DNA of 64,000 bases from Nitrospira sp. (GCA_018242665.1 JAFEBL010000017.1:1-64000); one strand, 5' to 3'. Positions 8,221 to 16,883 are shown, numbered from the stretch's first letter. The notes: generated from the sequence alone by a model not told the origin. Numbers and translations: made by a program.

Positions 8221-9939
8221 TGTAACACTAACCCACGACGTGTCCTACTGGGCTTGTCTGCACCACGCCGGATTGTCATCGGCAGCGCCGGCTCGCCCCA
8301 CGGCGACTTGTACCGGTGTCGGAGGCCATGGTACGATTTGCTCCACCTCGAATCCACCCGCGAGTGCGAAGCATGCGACTGCGCTGCGAGCATCGAGGAT
8401 ATCGCATTGGCACTGGCACAACTTTCACGTGAGCCATTGAACTCCGACGAAGCCCGCCGACGTTGTCTCGCAATCCGCGATGCGCTCGTTCATGCCGGTA
8501 TTTATGGCCCGGTCGAAGCGGGAGACTCTGCAACGACCAACACCGCTACGCCCCAACCACTGCGGTTTCGTCTGGCTCCAACAGCATTTCACCTCTCCCC
8601 GTCCGATGTGATGTTCTTCCAGCAGCTTGGTCAGGACCTGCTGGCCTTCTATAAGGCTCTCAATCGGCTCTACCAGGACAGTGTTCGAGGAGTGCAGCCG
8701 GCCTGGGTCGCGTCGTACCTCGACCAGGGGAAGCCGGAAGCCCTGATTACCTTCAGCCGCATGAACCGCTTTCGAAATCTCCTGCCCGGTATTATCCGTC
8801 CCGACGTGATTCCGACCACCGACGGCATGGTCATCACCGAGCTGGACTCGGTTCCCGGCGGGATTGGACTCACCGCCTGCTTGACCAGGGCCTACGACAA
8901 CCAACAGAAACTCGACTCGCCTGCGTCAGAGGCAGGATCGGACCGCTCTCCGTTGATCGCCGGACGTGACGGCATGCTCAACGGATTTTCAGCCATGCTA
9001 CGGGCCCAACAAGGCGAGCAGGAGGGCTGTCTGGCCATCGTGGTCTCGGACGAGGCCAAGGAGTACCGAGCCGAGATGGAATGGATGGCGGGCCGGCTGC
9101 GCGACATCGGCCACCAGGCGTTTTGTGTCCAACCACGAGCCTTGCACTTTACGGAGGAGGGCCTGTTCCTGCGGCACGAGTCTCAGCTTCGGAGGATTGG
9201 ACTACTGTATCGTTTCTTCGAACTCTTCGATCTGAAGAACATTCCCAAATCCGAGCTCATGATGTACACCGCCAAGAAGGGGCTGGTCGCCGTGACGCCA
9301 CCCTACAAGCCGGCGCTGGAGGAAAAACTGGCCTTCGGTTTGTTTCACCATCCGGAGCTGGCAGCATTTTGGGAACAGGCCTTGTCCGGCGACCTGATAT
9401 CCAGGTTACAACGCGTCTTGCCTCGCACCTGGATTCTTGATCCTCGCCCGGTTCCGCCGACCGCCGTCATTCCACACCTCACGATTGGCGGACGAGCGGT
9501 GTCCGATTTTCGCCGCCTCGCCCAGACCACGCAAAAGGAACGACAGCTGGTCATCAAGCCTTCCGGATTTTCGGAATTGGCGTGGGGCAGCCGTGGGGTG
9601 TCGATCGGACACGATCTGCCGCAGGTGGAATGGGCTTCAGCCGTGGAACAGGCGCTTCAATCATTTCCCACGACGCCGTACGTCCTGCAGGAGTTTCACA
9701 AGGGCCGCCTGTTCGAGACTCAATACCTTGATGAACGGAGCGATACCGTCGTCCCGATGTCCGGGAGAGCCCGTCTTTCGCCCTATTATTTTGTCGTCGG
9801 CGACAAGGCCGAGCTTGGTGGCGTCCTGGCCACCCTCTGCCCCGCCAACAAAAAAATCATTCATGGCATGGTCGATGCCATCATGGCGCCCTGTGCTCTC
9901 AGCCTGAATGCGCCGGTGAACCCTGTATTATCATCGTAG
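8185..9939 (+). CDS. ATP-grasp-like protein of unknown function
   Basis: The open frame runs far upstream, but the part before about 8185 is antisense to the YkgJ-fusion gene and is not convincing as protein. ATG 8185 (584 aa) is the best start, after a GGGG stretch. Recognisable elements resemble circularly permuted ATP-grasp/glutathionylspermidine-synthase-like enzymes: ITELDSVPGGIG (about residues 220-230), LLYRFFELFDL, LVIKPSGFSELAWGSRGV and YVLQEFHKG. These would make an ATP-dependent ligase joining a carboxylate to an amine. The substrate is unknown. It is followed 6 bp later by a thioredoxin-fold gene, so the two may be cotranscribed. The first 100 residues are poorly constrained and the start could be further downstream. 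Confidence 0.72.
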   Translation: MNEWTRHELWRHCNTNPRRVLLGLSAPRRIVIGSAGSPHGDLYRCRRPWYDLLHLESTRECEACDCAASIEDIALALAQLSREPLNSDEARRRCLAIRDALVHAGIYGPVEAGDSATTNTATPQPLRFRLAPTAFHLSPSDVMFFQQLGQDLLAFYKALNRLYQDSVRGVQPAWVASYLDQGKPEALITFSRMNRFRNLLPGIIRPDVIPTTDGMVITELDSVPGGIGLTACLTRAYDNQQKLDSPASEAGSDRSPLIAGRDGMLNGFSAMLRAQQGEQEGCLAIVVSDEAKEYRAEMEWMAGRLRDIGHQAFCVQPRALHFTEEGLFLRHESQLRRIGLLYRFFELFDLKNIPKSELMMYTAKKGLVAVTPPYKPALEEKLAFGLFHHPELAAFWEQALSGDLISRLQRVLPRTWILDPRPVPPTAVIPHLTIGGRAVSDFRRLAQTTQKERQLVIKPSGFSELAWGSRGVSIGHDLPQVEWASAVEQALQSFPTTPYVLQEFHKGRLFETQYLDERSDTVVPMSGRARLSPYYFVVGDKAELGGVLATLCPANKKIIHGMVDAIMAPCALSLNAPVNPVLSS

Positions 9940-9945
9940 GTACTC

Positions 9946-10191
9946 ATGGCCCTCACGCTGTATCATGTCCAATGGTGTCCCGATTGTGCGATCGTCCGGG
10001 ATCGTTTGAATGAACTCCAAGTCCCGTATGAGGGCGTCATCGTGCCGGACTTTCGTCCGATGCGCAAACAAGTCTATGACGTCTCGGGGCAATATTACGT
10101 GCCGGTCTTGAAAGACGGGGACACCGTCCTGACAGAAACCCACGACATTCTCGCTCATCTGGACACCCACTACGATAAGGCGCAACCGTGA
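9946..10191 (+). CDS. Glutaredoxin / GST N-terminal-type thioredoxin-fold protein
   Basis: The 81-residue thioredoxin-fold protein begins with a beta strand and the redox motif CPDC (about 11-14), followed by a long helix, and contains the cis-proline strand YYVPVLKDGD that binds glutathione in glutaredoxins and GST N-domains. The C-terminal helix ends HLDTHYDK as in stand-alone GST_N proteins. It probably handles glutathione- or small-thiol-dependent disulfide exchange. It starts 6 bp after the ATP-grasp-like gene, which suggests related chemistry. Confidence 0.85.
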   Translation: MALTLYHVQWCPDCAIVRDRLNELQVPYEGVIVPDFRPMRKQVYDVSGQYYVPVLKDGDTVLTETHDILAHLDTHYDKAQP

Positions 10192-10270
10192 GGAGATCGC
10201 CCCTCGCCCCATCGGAAGCGCGACGAACCCTAGCGAGCACGAGATGCCACGGACAGCCCCGGCCCGTTAT

Positions 10271-10287
10271 GGCTGGAGCTACCAGCC
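10271..10287 (+). other. Small hairpin in the kamA leader
   Basis: GGCTGG and CCAGCC pair around a 5-nt loop about 15 bases before the AAGGA Shine-Dalgarno of the downstream gene. It lies in the 120-bp gap after the thioredoxin-fold gene, which otherwise shows nothing I recognise. It could affect kamA translation, but the 6-bp stem is short and may be chance. Confidence 0.25.
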
Positions 10288-10311
10288 TGGCATCAGCGAA
10301 AGGATAGACCC

Positions 10312-11445
10312 GTGGAGGATTGGAGACGCATCCTGGCCGATAGTGTGGTGAAGCCGAAGGATCTGGCCGAGCGGCTCGGGGTCGACCCGAAAGAGATTGA
10401 AGACATCGTGGGGGATTACCCGATGCGGATTACCCCCACCGTGTTGAGCACGATCAAAGCAAAAGGCGACGCGATTTGGAAACAAGTCGTCCCCGATCGT
10501 GCGGAACTGGCCGATGCCGACGCAGAAGACGATCCGCTCGAAGAAGACTTGATGAGCCCTGTGCCGCATTTGGTCCACCGGTATCCCGACCGCGTCCTGC
10601 TCATGGTCACCAACCAGTGCCCGATCTATTGCCGCTTCTGCACGAGAAAACGGCTGGTGGGCAAACCGGGATTCCTGAAGAAGGGCGAATTGGACCGGGC
10701 CATTGCCTATTTGCGTGACCATCAGGAGGTGCGGGATGTCATCCTGTCGGGAGGGGATCCGCTGCTGCTGCCGGATCATCTGCTTGAGCGCATCCTGAAA
10801 TCACTGCGCACAATCCCGCACTTGGAAGTGATCCGAATCGGCACACGAGTGCCCGGCTCACTCCCGGAGCGCATCACACCCAAACTCTGCGAGATCATCA
10901 AAAAGTATCACCCCTTCTATATGAACCTGCATTTCAATCACCCCGATGAACTGACTCCGGAGGTCAAACGCGCCTGCGGCATGTTGGCTGACGCCGGGGT
11001 TCCACTGGGGGCACAGACTGTGTTACTGAAGGGGGTTAATGACGATCCCGAGATCATGAAACGGCTGATGCACCAGTTGTTGCTGGCGCGGGTCAAGCCC
11101 TACTACCTGTACCAGGCTGACCTCACGAAGGGAACGAACCATTTCCGGACCTCGGTCGAAACCGGCCTCCGGATCATCAAAGCCTTGCAAGGGCATACGA
11201 GCGGCATGGCCGTTCCGCACTTTGTCATCGATGCGCCCGGCGGAGGAGGGAAAATCCCCTTGCTCCCCGGCGATTACTTGGTCAATCTGGATGAAGACAG
11301 CGCCGTGTTGAGAAACTACGAAAATAATACATACCACTACCCCCAACCGGGCTCCGCGCACGGGCGCGAGTTGCCGATGGTCGGCGCGCACCCTTCCTGG
11401 GGCACGACGGCCAACGGGTGCGACGGAGGGAGCGACCACCTGTGA
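10312..11445 (+). CDS. kamA: KamA-family radical SAM aminomutase (lysine 2,3-aminomutase-like)
   Basis: The radical-SAM cluster motif is Cys103-x3-Cys107-x2-Cys110 (NQCPIYCRFC), followed by the family block VILSGGDPLLLPD and, near the C-terminus, FVIDAPGGGGKIPLLPG, which contains the lysine that binds pyridoxal phosphate. Enzymes of this family migrate the alpha-amino group of lysine to the beta position, for osmolyte synthesis or catabolism or, in EpmB, for modification of EF-P. The start is GTG with AAGGA 8 bases upstream. At 377 residues it sits between EpmB and full-length clostridial LAM. Its stop overlaps the next gene's GTG by 4 bp. The true substrate is not determinable from the sequence. 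Confidence 0.92.
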   Translation: MEDWRRILADSVVKPKDLAERLGVDPKEIEDIVGDYPMRITPTVLSTIKAKGDAIWKQVVPDRAELADADAEDDPLEEDLMSPVPHLVHRYPDRVLLMVTNQCPIYCRFCTRKRLVGKPGFLKKGELDRAIAYLRDHQEVRDVILSGGDPLLLPDHLLERILKSLRTIPHLEVIRIGTRVPGSLPERITPKLCEIIKKYHPFYMNLHFNHPDELTPEVKRACGMLADAGVPLGAQTVLLKGVNDDPEIMKRLMHQLLLARVKPYYLYQADLTKGTNHFRTSVETGLRIIKALQGHTSGMAVPHFVIDAPGGGGKIPLLPGDYLVNLDEDSAVLRNYENNTYHYPQPGSAHGRELPMVGAHPSWGTTANGCDGGSDHL

Positions 11446-12593
11446 AACGGGCCCGGGCCTCGAAGGGAATTCTCCCCTATCAAGATATCGTCCATCTGAT
11501 TCGCAGCGGCGCCATCACATCGGATGCGCCGATCGAAACTCGGCAGATCCAGCCGGCCAGCCTGGACTTGCGCCTGGGCAAGAAAGCCTATCGCCTCATC
11601 AGCAGCTTCCTGCCTGAGCTCTCGGCGATCAGCAGCCGTCTCAATGTGCTCGACTTCTATCAATCCGACCTTGTGATGTATGAAATGGACCTGTCGCAGG
11701 GCGCGATCCTCGAAAAGGGCCATGTCTACCTGGTGCCGCTGCTGGAACAGCTCGAACTCCCTGCGACCTTGCGTGCCCGCGCCAACCCCAAAAGCACGAC
11801 CGGACGCTTGGATGTGTTCACCCGCGTCGTCACCGACCTGAATGCCGGCTTCGATGAGATCCGAGCCGGGTATAAGGGTCCGCTGTATCTGGAAGTCGTG
11901 CCCCGCTCGTTTGCCATCAAAGTGCGTACCGGCGACTCGTTGAATCAAATCCGGTTCGTCCGTGGCGATGCCACGGTCTCGGACACCGCGCTCCAAAAGC
12001 TGCATGGCACGGAGCCACTCCTATATCGCAACGCCTCTCCGCCGAAAGCGCTTCCCCAACAAGAGTTCCGCACCGAGCGTGGCCTGTTTTTGCGAATCGA
12101 TCTGACCGGCAGCGCGCGGGAAGATGCGGTGATCGGGTACCGAGCGAAAAAAAACAGCCACGTCATCGACCTGGCCAAGATCGGACACTATGCGGCGCTC
12201 GACTTCTGGGAGCCTCTGAAACGGCACCGGCACGATAGTCTGCTCCTGGAACCGGAAGAGTTCTACATCTTAGCCTCCAAAGAACGGATCCGCGTTCCGC
12301 CAGGCTATGCCGCCGAAATGGTCGCCTATGAAGCGGCTTGCGGCGAACTCCGCACCCACTACGCCGGGTTCTTTGATCCCGGGTTCGGTTATGGAGACGG
12401 CAAAATGCGCGGAACCCAAGTGGTATTGGAAGTGCGGCCACATGATGTCCCCTTCCTCATTCACGACGGGCAAACCTTCTTTAAAGTAGTGTATGATCAC
12501 ATGTTGAGCGTGCCGGCAGAAGTCTATGGCACGACACTCGGCTCGTCATACCAACGGCAAGCCCTCACCCTCAGCAAGCATTTTAAGGCCTGA
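11442..12593 (+). CDS. Tandem-domain dCTP deaminase-like protein
   Basis: The protein is 383 residues from a GTG that overlaps the kamA stop (GTGA), with GGAGGG 11 bases upstream. The N-terminal half contains the dCTP deaminase hallmarks RANPKSTTGRLD and LNAGFDEIRAGYKGPLYLEV with the presumptive catalytic Glu. The second half repeats the fold more weakly (GFFDPGFGYG, GTQVVLEVRPHDVPFLIHDGQ). Double-length deaminases of this type are known in alphaproteobacteria and others; they form dUMP precursors by deaminating dCTP. Only the first half keeps the full RxxxKSxxGR signature, so the second may be structural or regulatory. An in-frame GTG at 11418 is an alternative start. Confidence 0.85.
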   Translation: MKRARASKGILPYQDIVHLIRSGAITSDAPIETRQIQPASLDLRLGKKAYRLISSFLPELSAISSRLNVLDFYQSDLVMYEMDLSQGAILEKGHVYLVPLLEQLELPATLRARANPKSTTGRLDVFTRVVTDLNAGFDEIRAGYKGPLYLEVVPRSFAIKVRTGDSLNQIRFVRGDATVSDTALQKLHGTEPLLYRNASPPKALPQQEFRTERGLFLRIDLTGSAREDAVIGYRAKKNSHVIDLAKIGHYAALDFWEPLKRHRHDSLLLEPEEFYILASKERIRVPPGYAAEMVAYEAACGELRTHYAGFFDPGFGYGDGKMRGTQVVLEVRPHDVPFLIHDGQTFFKVVYDHMLSVPAEVYGTTLGSSYQRQALTLSKHFKA

Positions 12594-12595
12594 CC

Positions 12596-13009
12596 ATGGC
12601 ACCACCGAGCGATCTTCCCGACGTGTCGACCCGTCCGTCCAGACCCCATCCCAACCAGGAGCGGCCGGACGAGGAAAGCCATTCCGATCGGCAGGCGCAC
12701 GTCATCGGGATGATGATCGGCACAGCCCTGATGTTCATCGGCTTTCTCGACGTCTTCCTGTCGATCAGCGGGGGATTCGAGATTAATGTCGTGCCTTTGT
12801 TGATCTACTTCGGCGGGATCGCGGTCTGGGCCAATGCCGTGGTGGAAAACCCCACGATCCGCTATTCCCTCATGGCTGGTTCCGTGCTGATCAGCCTGGC
12901 CTTCTTTCACTACGGCGAGGTCCTGTTCTGGCACAAACAGGTCGTCTTTTGGACCACGGTCGCCGTGGTCATGTATTTCATGTTTAAAGACACCAAGCCG
13001 ATGACCTAA
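12596..13009 (+). CDS. Small polytopic membrane protein
   Basis: The gene begins 2 bp after the deaminase stop and is followed with no gap by a glycosyltransferase gene. The product has 137 residues: a polar Pro/Arg/Glu-rich N-terminal tail (about 35 residues), then about four hydrophobic helices (VIGMMIGTALMFIGFL, VVPLLIYFGGIAVWA, SLMAGSVLISLAFF, VVFWTTVAVVMYFMF). I do not recognise the family. The position at the head of the glycosyltransferase pair suggests a membrane role in the same pathway, which is inference. Confidence 0.72.
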   Translation: MAPPSDLPDVSTRPSRPHPNQERPDEESHSDRQAHVIGMMIGTALMFIGFLDVFLSISGGFEINVVPLLIYFGGIAVWANAVVENPTIRYSLMAGSVLISLAFFHYGEVLFWHKQVVFWTTVAVVMYFMFKDTKPMT

Positions 13010-13777
13010 ATGGTTTCCTGTGGCGCCGCCGACCACATGCGCCCTTCCTGCCCGATGACCATCGCCGTCATCATTCCGGTTCTGAACGAAGCCCGCTGCA
13101 TCGAACACACCCTCGCCGACACCGCCGCACTCGGATTCGACGATCTCGTGATCGTTGACGGCGGCAGTACCGATGCAACCTGCGCGATCGTGCACTCCAT
13201 GGCTGGGCCCAACCGCTCTGCCTCCGAGCACACCCCGGCACCAGCCCGCATTCGTCTGCTCGCGACGTCACCGGGACGCGCCCACCAACTCAATGCCGGG
13301 GCCGCCGCCACCAGATGTGACATTCTCCTGTTCCTGCATGCCGATACGCAGCTACCGACGAACGCCCGACAGGCCGTTTCTTCCGCCCTGTCCGATCAGA
13401 GCTGCGTGGGCGGGCGATTCAACGTACGCTTCGACTCCCCCTGCCTGACGGCGCGCCTCATCGCGCGCTTGATGAATCTGCGCTCCCGCCTCAGCGGCAT
13501 TGCCACCGGCGACCAAGCCATCTTCGTTCGGCGCGATGTCTTCGAACGCATAGGCAAGTTTGCCGAGATTCCCCTAATGGAAGATATCGAGTTCACAGGT
13601 CGGCTGAAGCGAGCAGGGCCCGTCGCGCCCCTGTCCGACACTGTCGTGACCGCCTTCCGCCGTTGGGAGCGCAATGGCCCGCTGCGCACAATTCTGTTGA
13701 TGTGGACCCTTCGCTTGCTGTACTGGATCGGCATGAGCCCGCATCGACTCCAACACTTCTACGGGATCGTGAGATAA
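13010..13777 (+). CDS. TIGR04283-type family 2 glycosyltransferase
   Basis: The GT-A fold starts with IAVIIPVLNEA and carries DGGSTDATC (the nucleotide-sugar loop) and LFLHADTQLP with the DxD-like acidic metal site. The family is the rSAM/selenodomain-associated transferase 2 (TIGR04283), annotated in some databases as arsenosugar-related. It pairs with the TIGR04282-type gene that follows. ATG 13010 directly abuts the previous stop; ATGs at 13037 and 13055 are alternatives, the last of which begins right at the conserved domain, and none has a clear ribosome site. It probably transfers a sugar to a small acceptor, which is undefined here. Confidence 0.88.
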   Translation: MVSCGAADHMRPSCPMTIAVIIPVLNEARCIEHTLADTAALGFDDLVIVDGGSTDATCAIVHSMAGPNRSASEHTPAPARIRLLATSPGRAHQLNAGAAATRCDILLFLHADTQLPTNARQAVSSALSDQSCVGGRFNVRFDSPCLTARLIARLMNLRSRLSGIATGDQAIFVRRDVFERIGKFAEIPLMEDIEFTGRLKRAGPVAPLSDTVVTAFRRWERNGPLRTILLMWTLRLLYWIGMSPHRLQHFYGIVR

Positions 13778-13781
13778 TGCC

Positions 13782-14534
13782 ATGACGACTCGCCCCCCGG
13801 ACCGCTCGCAACGCGCCACGACAGCCCTGGTGATTTTCGCCAAGGCCCCGATACCAGGACTGGTCAAGACCCGACTTTCCCCGGCCTTGACTGAAGACGA
13901 AGCCGCAACCCTGCACGGGAGTTTCGTCCTCGATACACTCGAGCGAACCAAGGCCGCCGTCACCAAATTCAAGCTTTCCGTCGATCGCTACCTGGCCTGT
14001 GCGCCTTCCAGCACCCATGCATTCTTCAAAATCATGGAAGCCCGCCACGGTGTCCGCCTCATGGATCAAGAAGGCGACGACCTCGGCATGCGGATGAGAC
14101 AGGCGTTCGACACGTTGTGCGGCCGTGGCTACGGGCAGGTCTGCTTGGTGGGCACCGATGTCCCGTCGCTGCCCTTGACTCACTACCGCGATGCCCTTGA
14201 GTCGCTGACCCGCCATGATCTGGTGCTGGGGCCAGCACAGGACGGCGGCTATTACCTGATCGGGATGAAGAGCCCTCATCCCCGGCTGTTCGAGAACATT
14301 CCCTGGTCGACCGACCAAGTGTTGGCACTCACGCAACAGAAGGCGAAGGCCGACGGACTGCATGTCGGACTGCTGCCGGTCTGGAATGATGTCGATACCG
14401 TGAACGACCTCCACCGGCTGATCGAGGACTGTGCGGCGGACAAGCAGCGCCCCAAACAGGAGCGCGTCTATTCGATGCGGACCGCAGGCGCCTTGGAATT
14501 ACTCGCCAAACGTCTTCGAACGCGCCACAGCTAA
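13782..14534 (+). CDS. TIGR04282-type transferase (DUF2064)
   Basis: This 250-residue GT-A-like nucleotidyl/glycosyltransferase is of the TIGR04282/DUF2064 family. Markers are VIFAKAPIPGLVKTRL at the start, LVGTDVPSLP in the middle, GPAQDGGYYLIG and WNDVDTVNDL. The family nearly always neighbours TIGR04283, as here with 4 bp between the genes. The ATG start is in a purine-poor context. The C-terminal 25 residues are basic. Likely substrates are a nucleotide sugar and a small acceptor; arsenosugar synthesis is only one published context and there is no arsenic gene nearby. Confidence 0.88.
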   Translation: MTTRPPDRSQRATTALVIFAKAPIPGLVKTRLSPALTEDEAATLHGSFVLDTLERTKAAVTKFKLSVDRYLACAPSSTHAFFKIMEARHGVRLMDQEGDDLGMRMRQAFDTLCGRGYGQVCLVGTDVPSLPLTHYRDALESLTRHDLVLGPAQDGGYYLIGMKSPHPRLFENIPWSTDQVLALTQQKAKADGLHVGLLPVWNDVDTVNDLHRLIEDCAADKQRPKQERVYSMRTAGALELLAKRLRTRHS

Positions 14535-14545
14535 GGGAGCTTTAC

Positions 14546-15280
14546 ATGCCTCATCACGTGGCCTTGATCACCGGCGGAGCCAAAGGCATCGGCCGGGCCA
14601 TTGCCCTCGATCTTGCCGGCCAAGGCTGGTCCGTCGCCATTTGTTATCGCACCAGCGCAGCCGCCGCTCAGGAGACCAGCGCCGCGATCGTGGCACGTGG
14701 AGGGCAAGCGTTAGCCGTGCAATGCGACGTCGCTGACCCGCCGGCAGCACAACGATTGGTCGCGCAGGTAGAAGCTCAATGGGGACGGATCGACGCCCTG
14801 ATCAATGGCGCGGGCCCTTATCATCGCGTGAATCTCTTCGATGAAACCACGGCAGGCTGGCAGGAAATGTTTGACGGCAACCTTCATCCCATTTTTTATC
14901 TGGGGCAAGCGGTGGCGCCGGGCATGAAGGCGCGGAAGCACGGGCGCATCATCAATTTCAGCATGGCCAATGCCGATCAAATGGTGGCCCAGCCGGAGGT
15001 CACCGGGCATTATATCGCCAAAGCTGGAGTGCTCATCCTTACCCGCACGCTGGCCAAACTGCTGGCGCCTTACGGGATTACCGTCAATGCGATTTCACCC
15101 GGCTTCATCGACTCCGGGAGTGCGCCGCCGGAGGAGCTTGCGGGCGTGGTGAAACGGATTCCTGCCGGATATGTCGGCAGCGTGGAAGATACGGTGGGCG
15201 CGGTTCGATACCTCTTGAGCGAGGAGGCGCGCTATGTGAACGGGGCCAATCTACATCTCAGCGGAGGGTGGGGGATTTAA
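14546..15280 (+). CDS. SDR-family oxidoreductase (FabG-like)
   Basis: The 244-residue classical SDR has TGGAKGIG (coenzyme loop, about 9-16), NGAGPY, the catalytic serine in NFSMANADQ and the Tyr-x3-Lys pair in HYIAKAGV, followed by ISPGFIDSG and the C-terminal GANLHLSGGWGI. It should be an NAD(P)-dependent ketoreductase/dehydrogenase. GGGAG precedes the ATG at good spacing. It lies 11 bp after the TIGR04282 gene and ends the run of same-strand genes from about 8.2 kb, facing the convergent HAD-UbiA gene. Confidence 0.93.
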   Translation: MPHHVALITGGAKGIGRAIALDLAGQGWSVAICYRTSAAAAQETSAAIVARGGQALAVQCDVADPPAAQRLVAQVEAQWGRIDALINGAGPYHRVNLFDETTAGWQEMFDGNLHPIFYLGQAVAPGMKARKHGRIINFSMANADQMVAQPEVTGHYIAKAGVLILTRTLAKLLAPYGITVNAISPGFIDSGSAPPEELAGVVKRIPAGYVGSVEDTVGAVRYLLSEEARYVNGANLHLSGGWGI

Positions 15281-15293
15281 GTCCGCGGGGCGC

Positions 15294-16730
15294 TCACTTG
15301 GCGAAAAAGAGAATGGCGGCGATGATCGCAGCCATCGCATAACTTTTGGGGTCCTTCACCGCAAACACCACGGGATCGTCGTCCATCCGGTTCCGATAGG
15401 CCAGCATCCAAACCCGGCTGATCCAATACAACATCACCGGGCAGACCAGCCACAACACATCGGCATGCGTGTAGAGCAGCAGCACGTCTTTGCTGCTGAT
15501 ATACAGCGCCAGCACCAAGACCGCCAGGAGCCCGCTGGCCGTTCCGATACTCGAGATGTGCTCCATATCTGTCACCCAATACCCGCGCCCATGCAACTCC
15601 TTGCCTTCCGCCTGGCTCATCAGTCGCAACTCCGTGAACCGCTTCACCAGCGCCAGACTGAGAAACAAAAAGAGCGAGAAGGTCAACAACCAATGCGACG
15701 GTTCGACGCCGGTGGCAGCCCCGCCGCCATAGACACGCACGGTATACAGCTGCGCCAGGACGATCACATCCAGCAGCACGAACTGCTTCAGATAGAACGA
15801 ATACGCGGTCGTCAGCACCAAATACCCTGCCAGGACGATCAGAAACAGCTGGGGTAGCGCGAACGCCAGGAGCACACCACCCAGGAGGCAGGCCGCAGCC
15901 AGCGCCAAGCCGAACGGAATTGAAAGATTGCCTGAGGCAAACGGCCGGTTTCTTTTCCGGGGGTGCCGGCGATCGGATTCCAGATCGAGGCAATCGTTGA
16001 CGATATACACCGAGGACGCACATAAACTGAAGGAGAGAAATGCGAGTCCCGCCTGCAGCATCAGCCGGCCATTGGTCAATTGGTGGGAGGCAAGCACCGG
16101 AACAAACACCAATACATTCTTGGCCCACTGATGAACCCGCAGTGCCTTGGCGACCGACTTCACCCACTTGACCGGCCGGCTGAACACGCGGCTGACCGTC
16201 GTCAGCGTCCTGGCACGGCTCTCGACGCCGGCGGACGCATTGACCACGATCGCCTCACTGGCCTCAGCCCACACGGGAAAATCCGCCGTGGAGTTTCCGG
16301 CGTAGGCAAACCGGCGGGCGCCATATCGCTCCACCAATAGCGCGACTTTCCGCGCTCCCTTCAGGTTGACGACACTGTCACTGCCGAACACCCGGTCATC
16401 AAACAGACCCAGATGAGTTGCAACCGCTTGGGCATAACTGACATGGCTGGCGGTAGCTAAGATCAACTCACGCCCGGACCGTCGTTCGTTGGTGAGAAAG
16501 TCGACCAGCTCCTGGTCGTAGGGCAACGTGCTCGCGTCAAGCGTCACCCGGCGCGCAATTTCATGTTTGAGATGGGCTTTGCCTTTGAGCAACCAGAAGG
16601 GAAGCAACAGGATCAGAAGTGGATTCTGCTTGAGCAGCACCATCAACGATTCCCACAGCAAATCCGTCTTAATGAGGGTGCCGTCCAGATCGACGCAGAG
16701 GGGTGTGTGAGCCGACGAATCCTTGTGCAT
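15294..16730 (-). CDS. HAD-UbiA fusion prenyltransferase
   Basis: The N-terminal about 190 residues form a HAD phosphatase-like domain (DLDGTLIKTDLL near residue 14, a Ser/Thr in ILATASH, then FGSDSVVNLKG and AYAGNSTADFPVW). The remainder is a polytopic UbiA-type domain with the first Asp-rich motif NDCLDLESDRRHPRK and about eight membrane helices. Relatives include decaprenyl-phosphate phosphoribosyltransferase-type proteins that attach ribose phosphate to a polyprenyl carrier. ATG 16730 is chosen; an in-frame TTG at 16757 would add nine residues. Neither has a clear ribosome site. A polyprenyl-linked sugar would fit the neighbouring glycosyltransferases, though they are on the opposite strand. 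Confidence 0.88.
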   Translation of the reverse strand: MHKDSSAHTPLCVDLDGTLIKTDLLWESLMVLLKQNPLLILLLPFWLLKGKAHLKHEIARRVTLDASTLPYDQELVDFLTNERRSGRELILATASHVSYAQAVATHLGLFDDRVFGSDSVVNLKGARKVALLVERYGARRFAYAGNSTADFPVWAEASEAIVVNASAGVESRARTLTTVSRVFSRPVKWVKSVAKALRVHQWAKNVLVFVPVLASHQLTNGRLMLQAGLAFLSFSLCASSVYIVNDCLDLESDRRHPRKRNRPFASGNLSIPFGLALAAACLLGGVLLAFALPQLFLIVLAGYLVLTTAYSFYLKQFVLLDVIVLAQLYTVRVYGGGAATGVEPSHWLLTFSLFLFLSLALVKRFTELRLMSQAEGKELHGRGYWVTDMEHISSIGTASGLLAVLVLALYISSKDVLLLYTHADVLWLVCPVMLYWISRVWMLAYRNRMDDDPVVFAVKDPKSYAMAAIIAAILFFAK

Positions 16731-16798
16731 AAGCAGCAGGCTGGATTCTATCGACAAGGGTGCGGTCGCGCAAGGACTTCCGACAATCGCGTGAGTAG

Positions 16799-16817
16799 GA
16801 ACCCTCAGGTGGGGTTC
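16799..16817 (-). other. Hairpin between glutaredoxin and HAD-UbiA genes
   Basis: GAACCC and GGGTTC can pair around a 7-nt loop in the gap between the glutaredoxin stop and the HAD-UbiA start. There is no T-run on the minus strand after it, so it may be a weak terminator or a leader structure. Confidence 0.25.
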
Positions 16818-16883
16818 GCAAGAAGGACCACAGCATCAATCGGGCAAACCATGAATCAACAGGTCTGCCGCTCTGTGGATGGG

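Noticed and set aside
13593-14414. Minus-strand frame opposite the TIGR04282 gene
   Set aside because: The plus-strand product has family motifs and tight operon spacing; the minus frame has none.
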